Position numbers and translations under genes: made by a program. From contig NZ_JAERSF010000001.1 in the NCBI RefSeq assembly GCF_016735615.1, positions 62,001 to 126,000 on the forward strand: a stretch of DNA of 64,000 bases, written 5' to 3'. Positions 36,607-44,152 of the stretch are shown one piece after another (the first letter of the stretch is position 1; every line of letters begins with the position of its first letter). The notes under the pieces were generated by a model. It saw only the letters and a list, made by a program, of their open reading frames with translations. It was not told the origin of the DNA and did not search any database. The DNA is from Flavobacterium tagetis. Lineage in GTDB: Bacteria > Bacteroidota > Bacteroidia > Flavobacteriales > Flavobacteriaceae.

Positions 36607-38076
36607 TTATTTTCGATCAATATCTTTAGCCATTTCAGGCAGTTTTTCTTTTGTCATTTTCACAATTACACGATGCATCCATATTAAACAAGTTAGCGAC
36701 AATGCTAAAATAAAGAGCCACGAGCTCGTCCAGAATCCTGTAAATGATAATAAATACCCGAAAATAATAGGCCCGAAGAATCCGCCTAAACCGCCTAAGA
36801 GTCCGACCATTCCGCCAATTACTCCCACTTCATTAGGAAAATAATCTGGTATATGTTTGTAAACAGCAGCAGAACCAATTCCCCACGAAATTCCTATTAG
36901 AATAACCAAAACTAAATACACCCACATATTGGCTTCAAAATGAATTTGTGTAATTCCTTCTGCCAATAAATCTTTCTTTTGCACTTTTTGGTTTTGCTCT
37001 ACAACCACTTCCTGCCATGTTTTTTTGGATGGAAAAAATTTAGAATGCGGCTGACTTTCGTCTTTCTGGGCGATGTTATATTCTTTATCATCTATTACAA
37101 TTTTATCTGGTGCTACAGACGTAACTGTTCCTGCTTTGCTAGATAACAACCCACTTCCTGATGTTGTAATATCCATTTTCGGAAATAATAGTAAAAAGCT
37201 CAAAACGACTGAAGAACTCAAAACCCAATACATCACTTTTCTAGCCCCGAATTTATCCGATAAAAAACCTCCAAAAGCACGTACGACACCTGCAGGCAAA
37301 CTAAAACAGGAAGTAAAGATTCCGCCTAAAACTAAAGTTGTGTGATAGACATTCATAAAATTTGGCAGAAGCCATTGTGAGAAAGTAACAAACGACCCAA
37401 ATACTAAGAAATAATAAGTTCCGAAACGCCAAACACGCACACTCTTTAAAGGCTGTAATAATTGTTTTACCGTTTTGGACTGTGCTTCGATTTTTTTGTT
37501 TTTGGCAAAAATCAGAAATACAATTCCCATCAATAATAAAGCAGAACCGTACAGAATAGGCAGCCATTTCCAACCATTTTCAGGATCGCTTTCTGAAAAT
37601 GTACTTAATAATGAAGGTGCAAGAAATGGTGTAATTGAGGCTCCTGCAGTTCCCATTCCGAAAATTCCTAAAGCTCTTCCCTGCCATTCTTTTGGATACC
37701 AAACAGAAGTTGATGCTACGCCTACAGCAAAACTAGTTCCGACCATTCCGAATAAAAAACTTAAAATGGCAAAAACAGTAAAAGAAGTCGCAAAAGGTAA
37801 AAGAAACAATGGAATTGATGCCAAAATCAATAAAGCAGAATGCACAATTTTACCTCCAAATTTATCGGTTAAAATTCCCATTGGCAATCTCATAATCGAT
37901 CCTGTAAGAACAGGAATCCCTAAAAGCCAGCCGATCTGTACAACACTCCAGTTAAAAATTTCCTTATCAACTAAAAAAGTGACCAGTACTCCGTTGAGTG
38001 TCCAGCATGCAAAACAGATTGCAAATGCCAAAGTGTTTAAAAAAAGGATGCGGTGGGCTTGGGAAAGATCTGCCAT
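36607..38076 (-). CDS. narK: NarK-type nitrate/nitrite MFS transporter
   Basis: A 489-residue major facilitator using the start MADLSQAHRILF (38074-38076); the longer in-frame start adds 27 non-conserved residues. It has 12 transmembrane helices. Substrate-site arginines are visible at Arg63 (SIMRLPMG) and Arg266 (GVVRAFGGFLSD), and both nitrate signature regions, GIFGMGTAGASI and GGMVGLLGGLGGFFGP, are present. It imports nitrate or exports nitrite. Residues about 301-382 form a soluble insert between helices 8 and 9 (KAGTVTSVAPDKIVIDD then VVVEQNQKVQKKDLLAEG), absent from E. coli NarK. First gene of the operon. Confidence 0.88.
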   Translation of the reverse strand: MADLSQAHRILFLNTLAFAICFACWTLNGVLVTFLVDKEIFNWSVVQIGWLLGIPVLTGSIMRLPMGILTDKFGGKIVHSALLILASIPLFLLPFATSFTVFAILSFLFGMVGTSFAVGVASTSVWYPKEWQGRALGIFGMGTAGASITPFLAPSLLSTFSESDPENGWKWLPILYGSALLLMGIVFLIFAKNKKIEAQSKTVKQLLQPLKSVRVWRFGTYYFLVFGSFVTFSQWLLPNFMNVYHTTLVLGGIFTSCFSLPAGVVRAFGGFLSDKFGARKVMYWVLSSSVVLSFLLLFPKMDITTSGSGLLSSKAGTVTSVAPDKIVIDDKEYNIAQKDESQPHSKFFPSKKTWQEVVVEQNQKVQKKDLLAEGITQIHFEANMWVYLVLVILIGISWGIGSAAVYKHIPDYFPNEVGVIGGMVGLLGGLGGFFGPIIFGYLLSFTGFWTSSWLFILALSLTCLIWMHRVIVKMTKEKLPEMAKDIDRK

Positions 38077-38142
38077 AGAATAAAGTATTAAATTGTGTTT
38101 TTGAAAATCTATTACTGAAATATGGGAATCATGGAAATTGCT

Positions 38143-38177
38143 TTTACTAAACAACAAAAAAGCAATAGTTTACTAAA
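38143..38177. promoter_or_regulatory. Direct repeat upstream of the nitrate operon
   Basis: TTTACTAAA occurs twice (38143-38151 and 38169-38177), 26 bp apart, 67 and 93 bp upstream of the narK start. The spacing is two and a half helical turns. It is a candidate regulator site; no known FNR or NarL motif was recognised. Confidence 0.35.
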
Positions 38178-38360
38178 GTTAAAAAAAATATCCAAAGCAA
38201 AGCACTTACTGTCAAATATTTAGCGTTATAATAATCTTATTTAAATTCATTCTTAGAAAAACTGGTAATCAATCTGTTAAATAAAACACAATTTCAAAAG
38301 AGTGATTAAACCTGTTTTAATTAATAAAGTCTAATCTGTAAACAATTAAAAAACTTGAAT

Positions 38361-38801
38361 ATGAAAAAATTATTTATTGCAGCTATGTTATTTGTTGGAA
38401 TAGCAAGTTTTGCACAAGAAACGGATCAAAAACCGGCGCGTGAGCAAAGAGAGAGAATGACTCCGGAACAGCGTAATGAGAAACAGCTTCAAAAACTGAC
38501 TACAGAATTAAGTTTAGATGCTAGTCAGCAAGCACAGGTAAAGCAGCTTTTAGCAGATAGAAGTGCAAAAGCTGAAAAATTTAGAGAAGCTAGAAAAGAA
38601 AAAAAGGATAGCAACACAAAACCAACTGCTGAAGAAAAAGCGGAGTTCAAAAAACAAATGGAAGACGAAGTTGCAGCAAATGATGCTAAAATGAAATCGA
38701 TCTTAAAAGCTGATCAATACACAAAATGGAAAACCCTTCAAGAAGAGAAAAAAGACAAAATGAGGGATAAAATGAAAGAGCACAAAAAAGATAAAATCTA
38801 A
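38361..38801 (+). CDS. Small secreted Spy/DUF4890-like protein
   Basis: A 146-residue protein starting at the ATG at 38361 (an upstream TTG is less likely). Signal peptide 1-18 (FIAAMLFVGIASFAQ). The mature part is almost wholly charged helix: ERMTPEQRNEKQLQKLTTEL, DASQQAQVKQLL, then ILKADQYTKWKTLQEEKKDK. The T-P-E-Q-R and the repeated helical pattern with L-S-L-D/x-Q resemble Spy/CpxP-like periplasmic chaperones, called DUF4890 in Flavobacteria. Expected to be periplasmic and stress-related. It ends in a Lys-rich tail and at a terminator shared with hemL. Confidence 0.72.
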   Translation: MKKLFIAAMLFVGIASFAQETDQKPAREQRERMTPEQRNEKQLQKLTTELSLDASQQAQVKQLLADRSAKAEKFREARKEKKDSNTKPTAEEKAEFKKQMEDEVAANDAKMKSILKADQYTKWKTLQEEKKDKMRDKMKEHKKDKI

Positions 38802-38807
38802 TTTGAT

Positions 38808-38842
38808 GCAAAAAAAAGAGGCTTTGAAAGCCTCTTTTTTGT
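38808..38842. terminator. Bidirectional terminator between Spy-like gene and hemL
   Basis: AAAAAAGAGGCTTT pairs with AAAGCCTCTTTTTT around a GA loop, symmetric A and T runs, between convergent genes. Confidence 0.9.
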
Positions 38843-38845
38843 TAT

Positions 38846-40132
38846 TTAAAATGTTTTCGATACTTTATCAATCGCATTGATTGTAAAATCTAAATCTTCG
38901 TAAGTTAATGCATCTGTAATAAACCACGTTTCGTATGCAGATGGTGCGATGTAAATACCTTCTTGCAATAATCCGTGGAAGAATTTCTTGAATGTTTCAT
39001 TATCCCCTTTTGCAGCAGTTTGGAAATCGGTAACTGGATTGGCATCAAAGTGAACCGAGATCATAGAACCAACTCTATTAATGGTAAACGCAACATTATT
39101 TGCTTTTAAAACTCTATCAATTCCTGCTTCTAAATAAGCTGTTTTTTCTTCTAAACGTGTAAAAACTTCTCTGTCAGAATCAAGTGCTTTTAGCATCGCC
39201 AATCCCGCTGCCATTGCTAACGGATTTCCAGATAATGTTCCCGCTTGGTAAACTGGTCCAAGAGGAGCTAAATAATTCATGATTTCTTCTCGCGCCGCAA
39301 AAGCTCCAACTGGCAATCCGCCACCGATAACTTTTCCGAAAGTCACGATATCAGCATCTATACCATATAATTCCTGAACTCCTCCGCGAGCCAAACGGAA
39401 ACCTGTCATTACTTCATCAAAAATCAATAAAATTCCGTTTGCAGTACACAAATCTCTTAAACCTTGCAAAAATCCTTCTTGAGGAGGAATACATCCCATA
39501 TTTCCTGCAACTGCTTCAATGATAATCGCAGCTATTTCTCCTTTATTAGCTTCGATTAAAGTTTTTACATTCTCTAAATCATTGTATTTGGCTAACAAAG
39601 TATCTTTTGCAGTTCCTTCTGTAACTCCAGGGCTATTTGGCGAACCAAAAGTTACAGCTCCACTTCCTGCTTGAATCAAAAATGAATCTGAATGTCCGTG
39701 GTAACAACCTGCAAATTTTACAATTTTATCTCTTTTTGTAAATCCTCGAGCCAAACGAATTGCACTCATACAAGCTTCTGTACCTGAATTTACAAAACGA
39801 ATTTTATCAATATTTGGAACCATAGAAACAGCCAAAGCAGCGATTTCAGTTTCCAATTCAGTCGGCATACCAAATGAAGTTCCTAGTTTTGCTTTTTCAA
39901 TAACAGCATCAACAACTGGCTGATAGGCATGACCCAAAACCATTGGTCCCCAAGAGTTAATATAATCTATTAATTTGTTTCCATCTTCATCATATAAATA
40001 AGCACCTTTGGCACTTTTTACAAAAATCGGAGTTCCGCCAACGGCTTTAAATGCTCTTACTGGTGAATTTACTCCTCCCGGAATTACTTTTTCTGCTTCA
40101 GCAAAAAGCTGACTACTTCTTTTATATAACAT
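38846..40132 (-). CDS. hemL: Glutamate-1-semialdehyde 2,1-aminomutase
   Basis: A 428-residue PLP aminomutase producing 5-aminolevulinate from glutamate-1-semialdehyde in the C5 haem pathway. Hallmarks: [17 protein letters not shown] at 22-38, [18 protein letters not shown] near 113, [12 protein letters not shown] at 141-152, and the PLP lysine K267 in [18 protein letters not shown]. Normal length. Monocistronic, with its terminator shared with the Spy-like gene. Confidence 0.96.
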   Translation of the reverse strand: MLYKRSSQLFAEAEKVIPGGVNSPVRAFKAVGGTPIFVKSAKGAYLYDEDGNKLIDYINSWGPMVLGHAYQPVVDAVIEKAKLGTSFGMPTELETEIAALAVSMVPNIDKIRFVNSGTEACMSAIRLARGFTKRDKIVKFAGCYHGHSDSFLIQAGSGAVTFGSPNSPGVTEGTAKDTLLAKYNDLENVKTLIEANKGEIAAIIIEAVAGNMGCIPPQEGFLQGLRDLCTANGILLIFDEVMTGFRLARGGVQELYGIDADIVTFGKVIGGGLPVGAFAAREEIMNYLAPLGPVYQAGTLSGNPLAMAAGLAMLKALDSDREVFTRLEEKTAYLEAGIDRVLKANNVAFTINRVGSMISVHFDANPVTDFQTAAKGDNETFKKFFHGLLQEGIYIAPSAYETWFITDALTYEDLDFTINAIDKVSKTF

Positions 40133-40262
40133 TCTTATTTTTGATTTTAGAATTCAGATTTTAGATTAAAACTGAAAACCTATTTTAATTTCTAGATTAA
40201 TTTCAACAGAACTAAAAACTGCCACTGAGACTGAATACTAAAAACTGAACCTGACCACTTAA

Positions 40263-41162
40263 TTACTTAACCTTAAGTCTCTGTCCAATTGAAATAGCAT
40301 TATCCGTTAGATTATTTTTTCTTTTTAAATCTTCAACCAATAAATTGAATTTCTTTGAAATGGAATACAATGTATCTCCTTTTTGAACTTCGTATGAATT
40401 TGGATCATATTGGTTCATATTGATCTTTGGATCAGAAGCGACATCATAAGATGATTTTTTAGGTGGAGCCGAAGTATTAATTGGCACATAGTTTCTTCCT
40501 GTAACCTGGCAATCGTATTGATGTAGATTATAACGTTCAATATAACTAATCAACTTATCTGGATATTTCGGATCTGTTGCATAACCAGCTGCTCTTAATC
40601 CTTTTGCCCAAGATTTATAATCGTCTTTTTCGTAAGTAAATAAAGTTGCATATCGCTTTTTCCCAACCAAAAACAAAGCATGATCTCTATAAGATTCTGA
40701 TGCCTGAGGATATTTTCTGAAACATTCCTGAGCCGAATCATCATCGTGGCGAACACTTTCTCCTAACCAATCATTATGACATTTTATACCAAAGTGATTA
40801 TTAGCATCTACAGCCAAATCTCCTCTTCCTGCGCCCGATTCTAAAATTCCTTGCGCTAGAATAATACTCGCTGGAATTCCGTACGTTTTCATGTTTCCCA
40901 TTGCAATATCTTTGTAAAGCAAGACATAATTATTAATCAAATCGCTGGTAACAACTGTTTTGGAAGTAGATTGAATAACCTCAGTTGTATTATTTGTAGA
41001 AGGGTAATTTTTACCGATAGGCTTAACAGGAGTACTTCTTTTTGTCGCTGCCGTTCGAGATTGAACTGCTGCCGCTTTTTTAGTCGTCGCGATAGCAGGC
41101 TTACTAGAAGAGCAGCTTGCTAAAGCTAATATTACGAGAAGTAATACAATTTTTTTAATCAT
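40263..41162 (-). CDS. LysM peptidoglycan hydrolase (glucosaminidase-family lipoprotein)
   Basis: A 299-residue lipoprotein (VILALASCSSS, Cys17). Residues about 90-235 are a glucosaminidase domain with catalytic Glu108 in QGILESGAGRGDLA and the conserved HFGIKCHNDWLG and YPDKLISYIERYNLH. Residues about 254-299 are a LysM peptidoglycan-binding motif (YEVQKGDTLYSISKKFNL). It cleaves N-acetylglucosaminyl linkages in peptidoglycan during growth or separation. Its start overlaps the upstream desulfhydrase gene by 8 bp, so the two are translationally linked. Confidence 0.9.
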   Translation of the reverse strand: MIKKIVLLLVILALASCSSSKPAIATTKKAAAVQSRTAATKRSTPVKPIGKNYPSTNNTTEVIQSTSKTVVTSDLINNYVLLYKDIAMGNMKTYGIPASIILAQGILESGAGRGDLAVDANNHFGIKCHNDWLGESVRHDDDSAQECFRKYPQASESYRDHALFLVGKKRYATLFTYEKDDYKSWAKGLRAAGYATDPKYPDKLISYIERYNLHQYDCQVTGRNYVPINTSAPPKKSSYDVASDPKINMNQYDPNSYEVQKGDTLYSISKKFNLLVEDLKRKNNLTDNAISIGQRLKVK

Positions 41163-42063
41163 TGGTTTTTAGTATTGGTAATTTCTTCTGCTTCAACTTT
41201 ATATTCATTCCATCAATTCCCTGCAATCCACCTGTGTGAATGAGTAAAATTTTTGAATGTGCAGGAAAATAATTTTTGCGGATTAAATCTATAACGCCAA
41301 AAACCATCTTTCCTGTATAAATTGGATCTAAGGGTACTTTATTTTCTTCAAAAAAAGCATTAATAAATTCGATTAATTCTAAATTTATCTTTCCATAACC
41401 TCCAAAATGATAGTCAGAAATTAAATTCCAGTTATCTTTTTTTGCAAAAATACGAATTTCATCGGTTAAAAAGTCACCTTTTAACGCTGGAAAGCCCAAA
41501 ATTTTCTGATTTTGCAGCGAACTATTAATTAATCCCGAAATCGTGCCGCCTGTTCCAACTGCGCAACATACGTAATTAAAAACCGAATCTTCTTCGGTTA
41601 AAATCTCCTCGCAGCCTTTTACTGCCAATTCGTTTGTACCTCCTTCTGGAACCAAATAAAAATCGCCAAATTGCTTTTTCAGCTTTTCTATAAATGAAGT
41701 TTCGCTTTTTAAACGATACTCTTCTCTTGAAACAAATTCAAATTGCATTCCGTTTTCTTGGGCAAATTTCAAGGTTGGATTTTCTTCTATTTTATCTAAA
41801 AGCTCATCGCCTCGAATTATTCCGATGGTTTTGAAACCTTGTTCTTTTCCCGCATAAGCAACTGCTGCAATATGATTGGAAAATGCTCCGCCAAAAGTCA
41901 GTAAAGTGGTTTTATTTTCGGCTTTCGCCTGAAGTAAATTGTATTTCAATTTTCTAAATTTATTCCCCGAAACAAAAGGATGAATGAGATCTTCACGCTT
42001 TATAGTCAACGAAATATCATTCGGAAATTGAATATTGATGGATTGATTGAAAACTGGATTCAT
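41155..42063 (-). CDS. D-cysteine desulfhydrase / ACC deaminase-like PLP enzyme
   Basis: A 302-residue fold-type II PLP protein of the ACC deaminase/D-cysteine desulfhydrase family. Lys35 in SGNKFRKLKYNL is the Schiff-base lysine; GGAFSNHIAAVAYAG carries the N-H pair that binds substrate; VGTGGTISGLI binds the PLP phosphate. Specificity (D-cysteine or 1-aminocyclopropane-1-carboxylate) cannot be decided from sequence, although D-cysteine desulfhydrase is the more common activity in bacteria. It overlaps the HExxH gene (4 bp) upstream and the hydrolase gene downstream, forming a tight three-gene operon. Confidence 0.85.
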   Translation of the reverse strand: MNPVFNQSINIQFPNDISLTIKREDLIHPFVSGNKFRKLKYNLLQAKAENKTTLLTFGGAFSNHIAAVAYAGKEQGFKTIGIIRGDELLDKIEENPTLKFAQENGMQFEFVSREEYRLKSETSFIEKLKKQFGDFYLVPEGGTNELAVKGCEEILTEEDSVFNYVCCAVGTGGTISGLINSSLQNQKILGFPALKGDFLTDEIRIFAKKDNWNLISDYHFGGYGKINLELIEFINAFFEENKVPLDPIYTGKMVFGVIDLIRKNYFPAHSKILLIHTGGLQGIDGMNIKLKQKKLPILKTND

Positions 42064-42395
42064 TTTAATTTAATATAATGTAGAAACTGGAAAAAAGATC
42101 TGTTTTTCAGATAATTTAAATCGGCTTCTTTTGTGTAAGCTTCTCTTTCAAAACTAATATTTCGATACGCTACATCTTTGTTTTTGTATTGAATTAAACG
42201 AATTAAAAATTCCAGAACATACCAAATAAAGAATGGCAGAACTAGCATTTCTAGCTGTTGCCTCAAATGTATTTTTTCATGATTTACAAAAGTCCCGTTT
42301 GCTTTATCAAAATCATATTTAACTAAAACGAAAGGAAATAAAGTCATTCCTCGATACCCTTTCGGAATTAAATATTTAGCAACAATCAGAAACAT
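42060..42395 (-). CDS. Small membrane protein with HExxH motif
   Basis: A 111-residue protein with a metalloprotease motif His39-Glu40-Lys41-Ile42-His43 (VNHEKIHLRQQ), then a hydrophobic helix (LEMLVLPFFIWYVLEFLI, about 48-65), and a possible third zinc ligand in SFEREAY (Glu83 or Glu85). This is the minimal layout of gluzincin-like peptidases. No larger family is recognised with certainty. It is the first gene of the operon containing the desulfhydrase and LysM hydrolase (4 bp overlap). Function unknown; zinc-dependent peptidase is inference. Confidence 0.6.
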   Translation of the reverse strand: MFLIVAKYLIPKGYRGMTLFPFVLVKYDFDKANGTFVNHEKIHLRQQLEMLVLPFFIWYVLEFLIRLIQYKNKDVAYRNISFEREAYTKEADLNYLKNRSFFQFLHYIKLK

Positions 42396-42465
42396 TGGCT
42401 GTAAAATTTATAAATTTGTAGCTATAAAATTGTTCGATTTCAATAAAATCATAATCAAATATTTA

Positions 42466-42473
42466 TATTTTTG
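42466..42473 (+). promoter_or_regulatory. -7 box before DUF5522 gene
   Basis: TATTTTTG matches TAnnTTTG exactly, 37 bp before the DUF5522 ATG. Confidence 0.4.
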
Positions 42474-42510
42474 ATTTTAGTTTATCCGAAAAAGAACCCG
42501 AAGCAGATTT

Positions 42511-42690
42511 ATGAAAGAGCAAAGTAATGAAAATAAATTAATCGAAGGCGAAGATTTTTACTATACGCCCGAAGGTTACAAATGCTTTACTGAAAAACAT
42601 CATTTAAAACGTGGTTATTGTTGCAAAAGCGGTTGTCGCCACTGTCCGTACGGATATGATAAAAAAACAGGAAGAATAAATAAAAATTAG
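42511..42690 (+). CDS. DUF5522 family Cys-rich small protein
   Basis: A 59-residue protein, read directly from the sequence: ATG at 42511, TAG at 42688-42690. The C-terminal half holds a cluster of Cys and His, YCCKSGCRHCPYGY, the DUF5522 pattern, likely binding zinc or iron. N-terminal part EGEDFYYTPEGYKCFTEKHH is also conserved in the family. It is 11 bp before the 2-hydroxyacid dehydrogenase start and probably shares its mRNA. Function unknown. Confidence 0.8.
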   Translation: MKEQSNENKLIEGEDFYYTPEGYKCFTEKHHLKRGYCCKSGCRHCPYGYDKKTGRINKN

Positions 42691-42701
42691 AATACCACAA
42701 G

Positions 42702-43676
42702 ATGAAGGTTTTTATCAATAAAATTATACCTGAAGATGGCATTAAATTGCTTCAAGACAAAGGCATTACCTTTACAATAAATCCAACAGAAAATGCATTG
42801 TCAAGAGAAGAGTTTATAAAAAACTGTCAAGAACATGATGCGTTGCTGAATGTTGGAACAAACAAATTTGACGAAGATTTTTTTCAGCAATGTCCCAATT
42901 TAAAAGGTATTGCTTTGTTTTCTGTCGGATTTGATTCTGTCAATATTCCATCGGCAAACAGCAGAAAAATTCCTGTTGGAAATACGCCCGATGTTTTAAG
43001 CAGAGCGACATCGGATGTTACTTTTTTATTGATGCAAAGTGTTGCGAGAAAGTCATTTTTCAATCATAAAAGAATTTTAAATAATGATTGGGGAAGTTTT
43101 GACCCTTTGGCCAATTTAGGACAGGAACTTTACGGTAAAACGCTGGGAATTTTCGGTTTGGGAAGAATTGGTTTTGAAATGGCTAAAAAATGTAAGGCCG
43201 CATTCGGAATGAACATAATTTACCACAATCGTTCGCATAATGAAATTGCCGAAAAAGAATTGGATGCGAAATATGTAGATTTTGAAACGTTACTCGCAGA
43301 AAGTGATGTTTTGAGTGTTCATTCGAATTATACAGAAGAAAATAACGAAATTTTCAATAAAAATGCTTTTGCTAAAATGAAATCTAATTCGATTTTCATC
43401 AACACGGCAAGAGGAAAATTTCATAATGAAAATGATTTATTTGAGGCGCTAACGAATAGTATAATCTGGGGCGCAGGATTGGATGTTACCAATCCTGAAC
43501 CAATGAAATCAGATAATCCGTTATTATCACTTCCTAATTGTTGCATTTTACCACATATTGGCTCTGCAACTTATGAAGCTAGAAATGCAATGGCGATTTG
43601 CGCGGCTCAAAATATTATTGCGCTTTTTGAAAATAAAAAAATGCCGTTTTGTGTTAATGAGGAAGTTTATATTTAA
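42702..43676 (+). CDS. D-2-hydroxyacid dehydrogenase (glyoxylate/hydroxypyruvate reductase-like)
   Basis: A 324-residue NAD(P)-dependent dehydrogenase. Cofactor motif GIFGLGRIGFEMAKKCKAAFG near residues 150-170, Arg in NTARGKFHNE, and His in LPHIGSATYEAR. The IVFI-type N-terminus (MKVFINKIIPEDGIKLLQD) and SATYEAR ending match glyoxylate/hydroxypyruvate reductases (GhrB) rather than lactate dehydrogenase. Likely reduces glyoxylate or hydroxypyruvate in the cytoplasm. Preceded by the DUF5522 gene in one operon. Confidence 0.85.
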   Translation: MKVFINKIIPEDGIKLLQDKGITFTINPTENALSREEFIKNCQEHDALLNVGTNKFDEDFFQQCPNLKGIALFSVGFDSVNIPSANSRKIPVGNTPDVLSRATSDVTFLLMQSVARKSFFNHKRILNNDWGSFDPLANLGQELYGKTLGIFGLGRIGFEMAKKCKAAFGMNIIYHNRSHNEIAEKELDAKYVDFETLLAESDVLSVHSNYTEENNEIFNKNAFAKMKSNSIFINTARGKFHNENDLFEALTNSIIWGAGLDVTNPEPMKSDNPLLSLPNCCILPHIGSATYEARNAMAICAAQNIIALFENKKMPFCVNEEVYI

Positions 43677-44152
43677 AATTCCAATTTTTTAAATTCCAAA
43701 TTCCAATTTAAAATCAACAATCTAAAATCTAAAATTATAAATGGATATTCGTTCAAGAAAGTTTAAGATTACGATTTACAAATCGTATCATAGGTCGGAT
43801 ATCCGTTATCCCTAGCTCTTTTTAATTAGAAAATGTGACAATTTGAAAATGAGTCAATTTGAAAATGAGGTAATTAAAATAAATTTTAAATTCCAATTTC
43901 GTCGGCTAATATTTCGCTCCTCTGGAGCTTTTATATTGGGGTTACTGTTTTTCTATATATATATTTCGCCTTTCCAAGGCTTTATTTTATCAGCTCCAGA
44001 GGAGCTAAATATTTATAGAAACAATTAACCGTCAGTCACATTTAAGCCCCTGCGGGGAGGCATAATTAAAAAAACAAAAATTAATCTGTTGTTAATCTAA
44101 CCGCAATATCTTAGCTTCTTAGAACCTTAGCAACTTAGCATCTCTAAAAAAA
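43677..44152. repeat. 476-bp repeat-rich intergenic region
   Basis: Contains, in order, a TTCCAAATTCC-type spacer (43676-43735), short palindromes (CGGATATCCG near 43795, ACGATTTACAAATCGT near 43772), a tandem CAATTTGAAAATGAG unit (about 43838-43868), the four-palindrome BIME-like cluster (43907-44061), and a terminal CTTAGCAACTTAGCATCT-type repeat (about 44105-44150). No gene is supported. Confidence 0.75.
43907..44061. repeat. BIME-like cluster of four short palindromes
   Basis: Four 12-13 nt palindromes: GCTCCTCTGGAGC (43916-43928), GCCTTTCCAAGGC (43968-43980), GCTCCAGAGGAGC (43993-44005) and GCCCCTGCGGGG (44046-44057). The first and third lie in longer inverted arms (43908-43929 with 43992-44013, one mismatch). 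No transposase gene was seen. Confidence 0.7.

Noticed and set aside
37475-38083. 202-codon open frame antisense to narK
   Set aside because: Shadow frame of narK; the amino acid content is not protein-like and the antisense strand has no promoter.
43838-43868. Tandem repeat as a possible CRISPR start
   Set aside because: Only two adjacent copies, no unique spacers, and no cas genes in the window.
43843-44028. 61-codon open frame on the plus strand in the repeat region
   Set aside because: It runs through the BIME-like palindromes and is best explained as a chance frame in repeat DNA.
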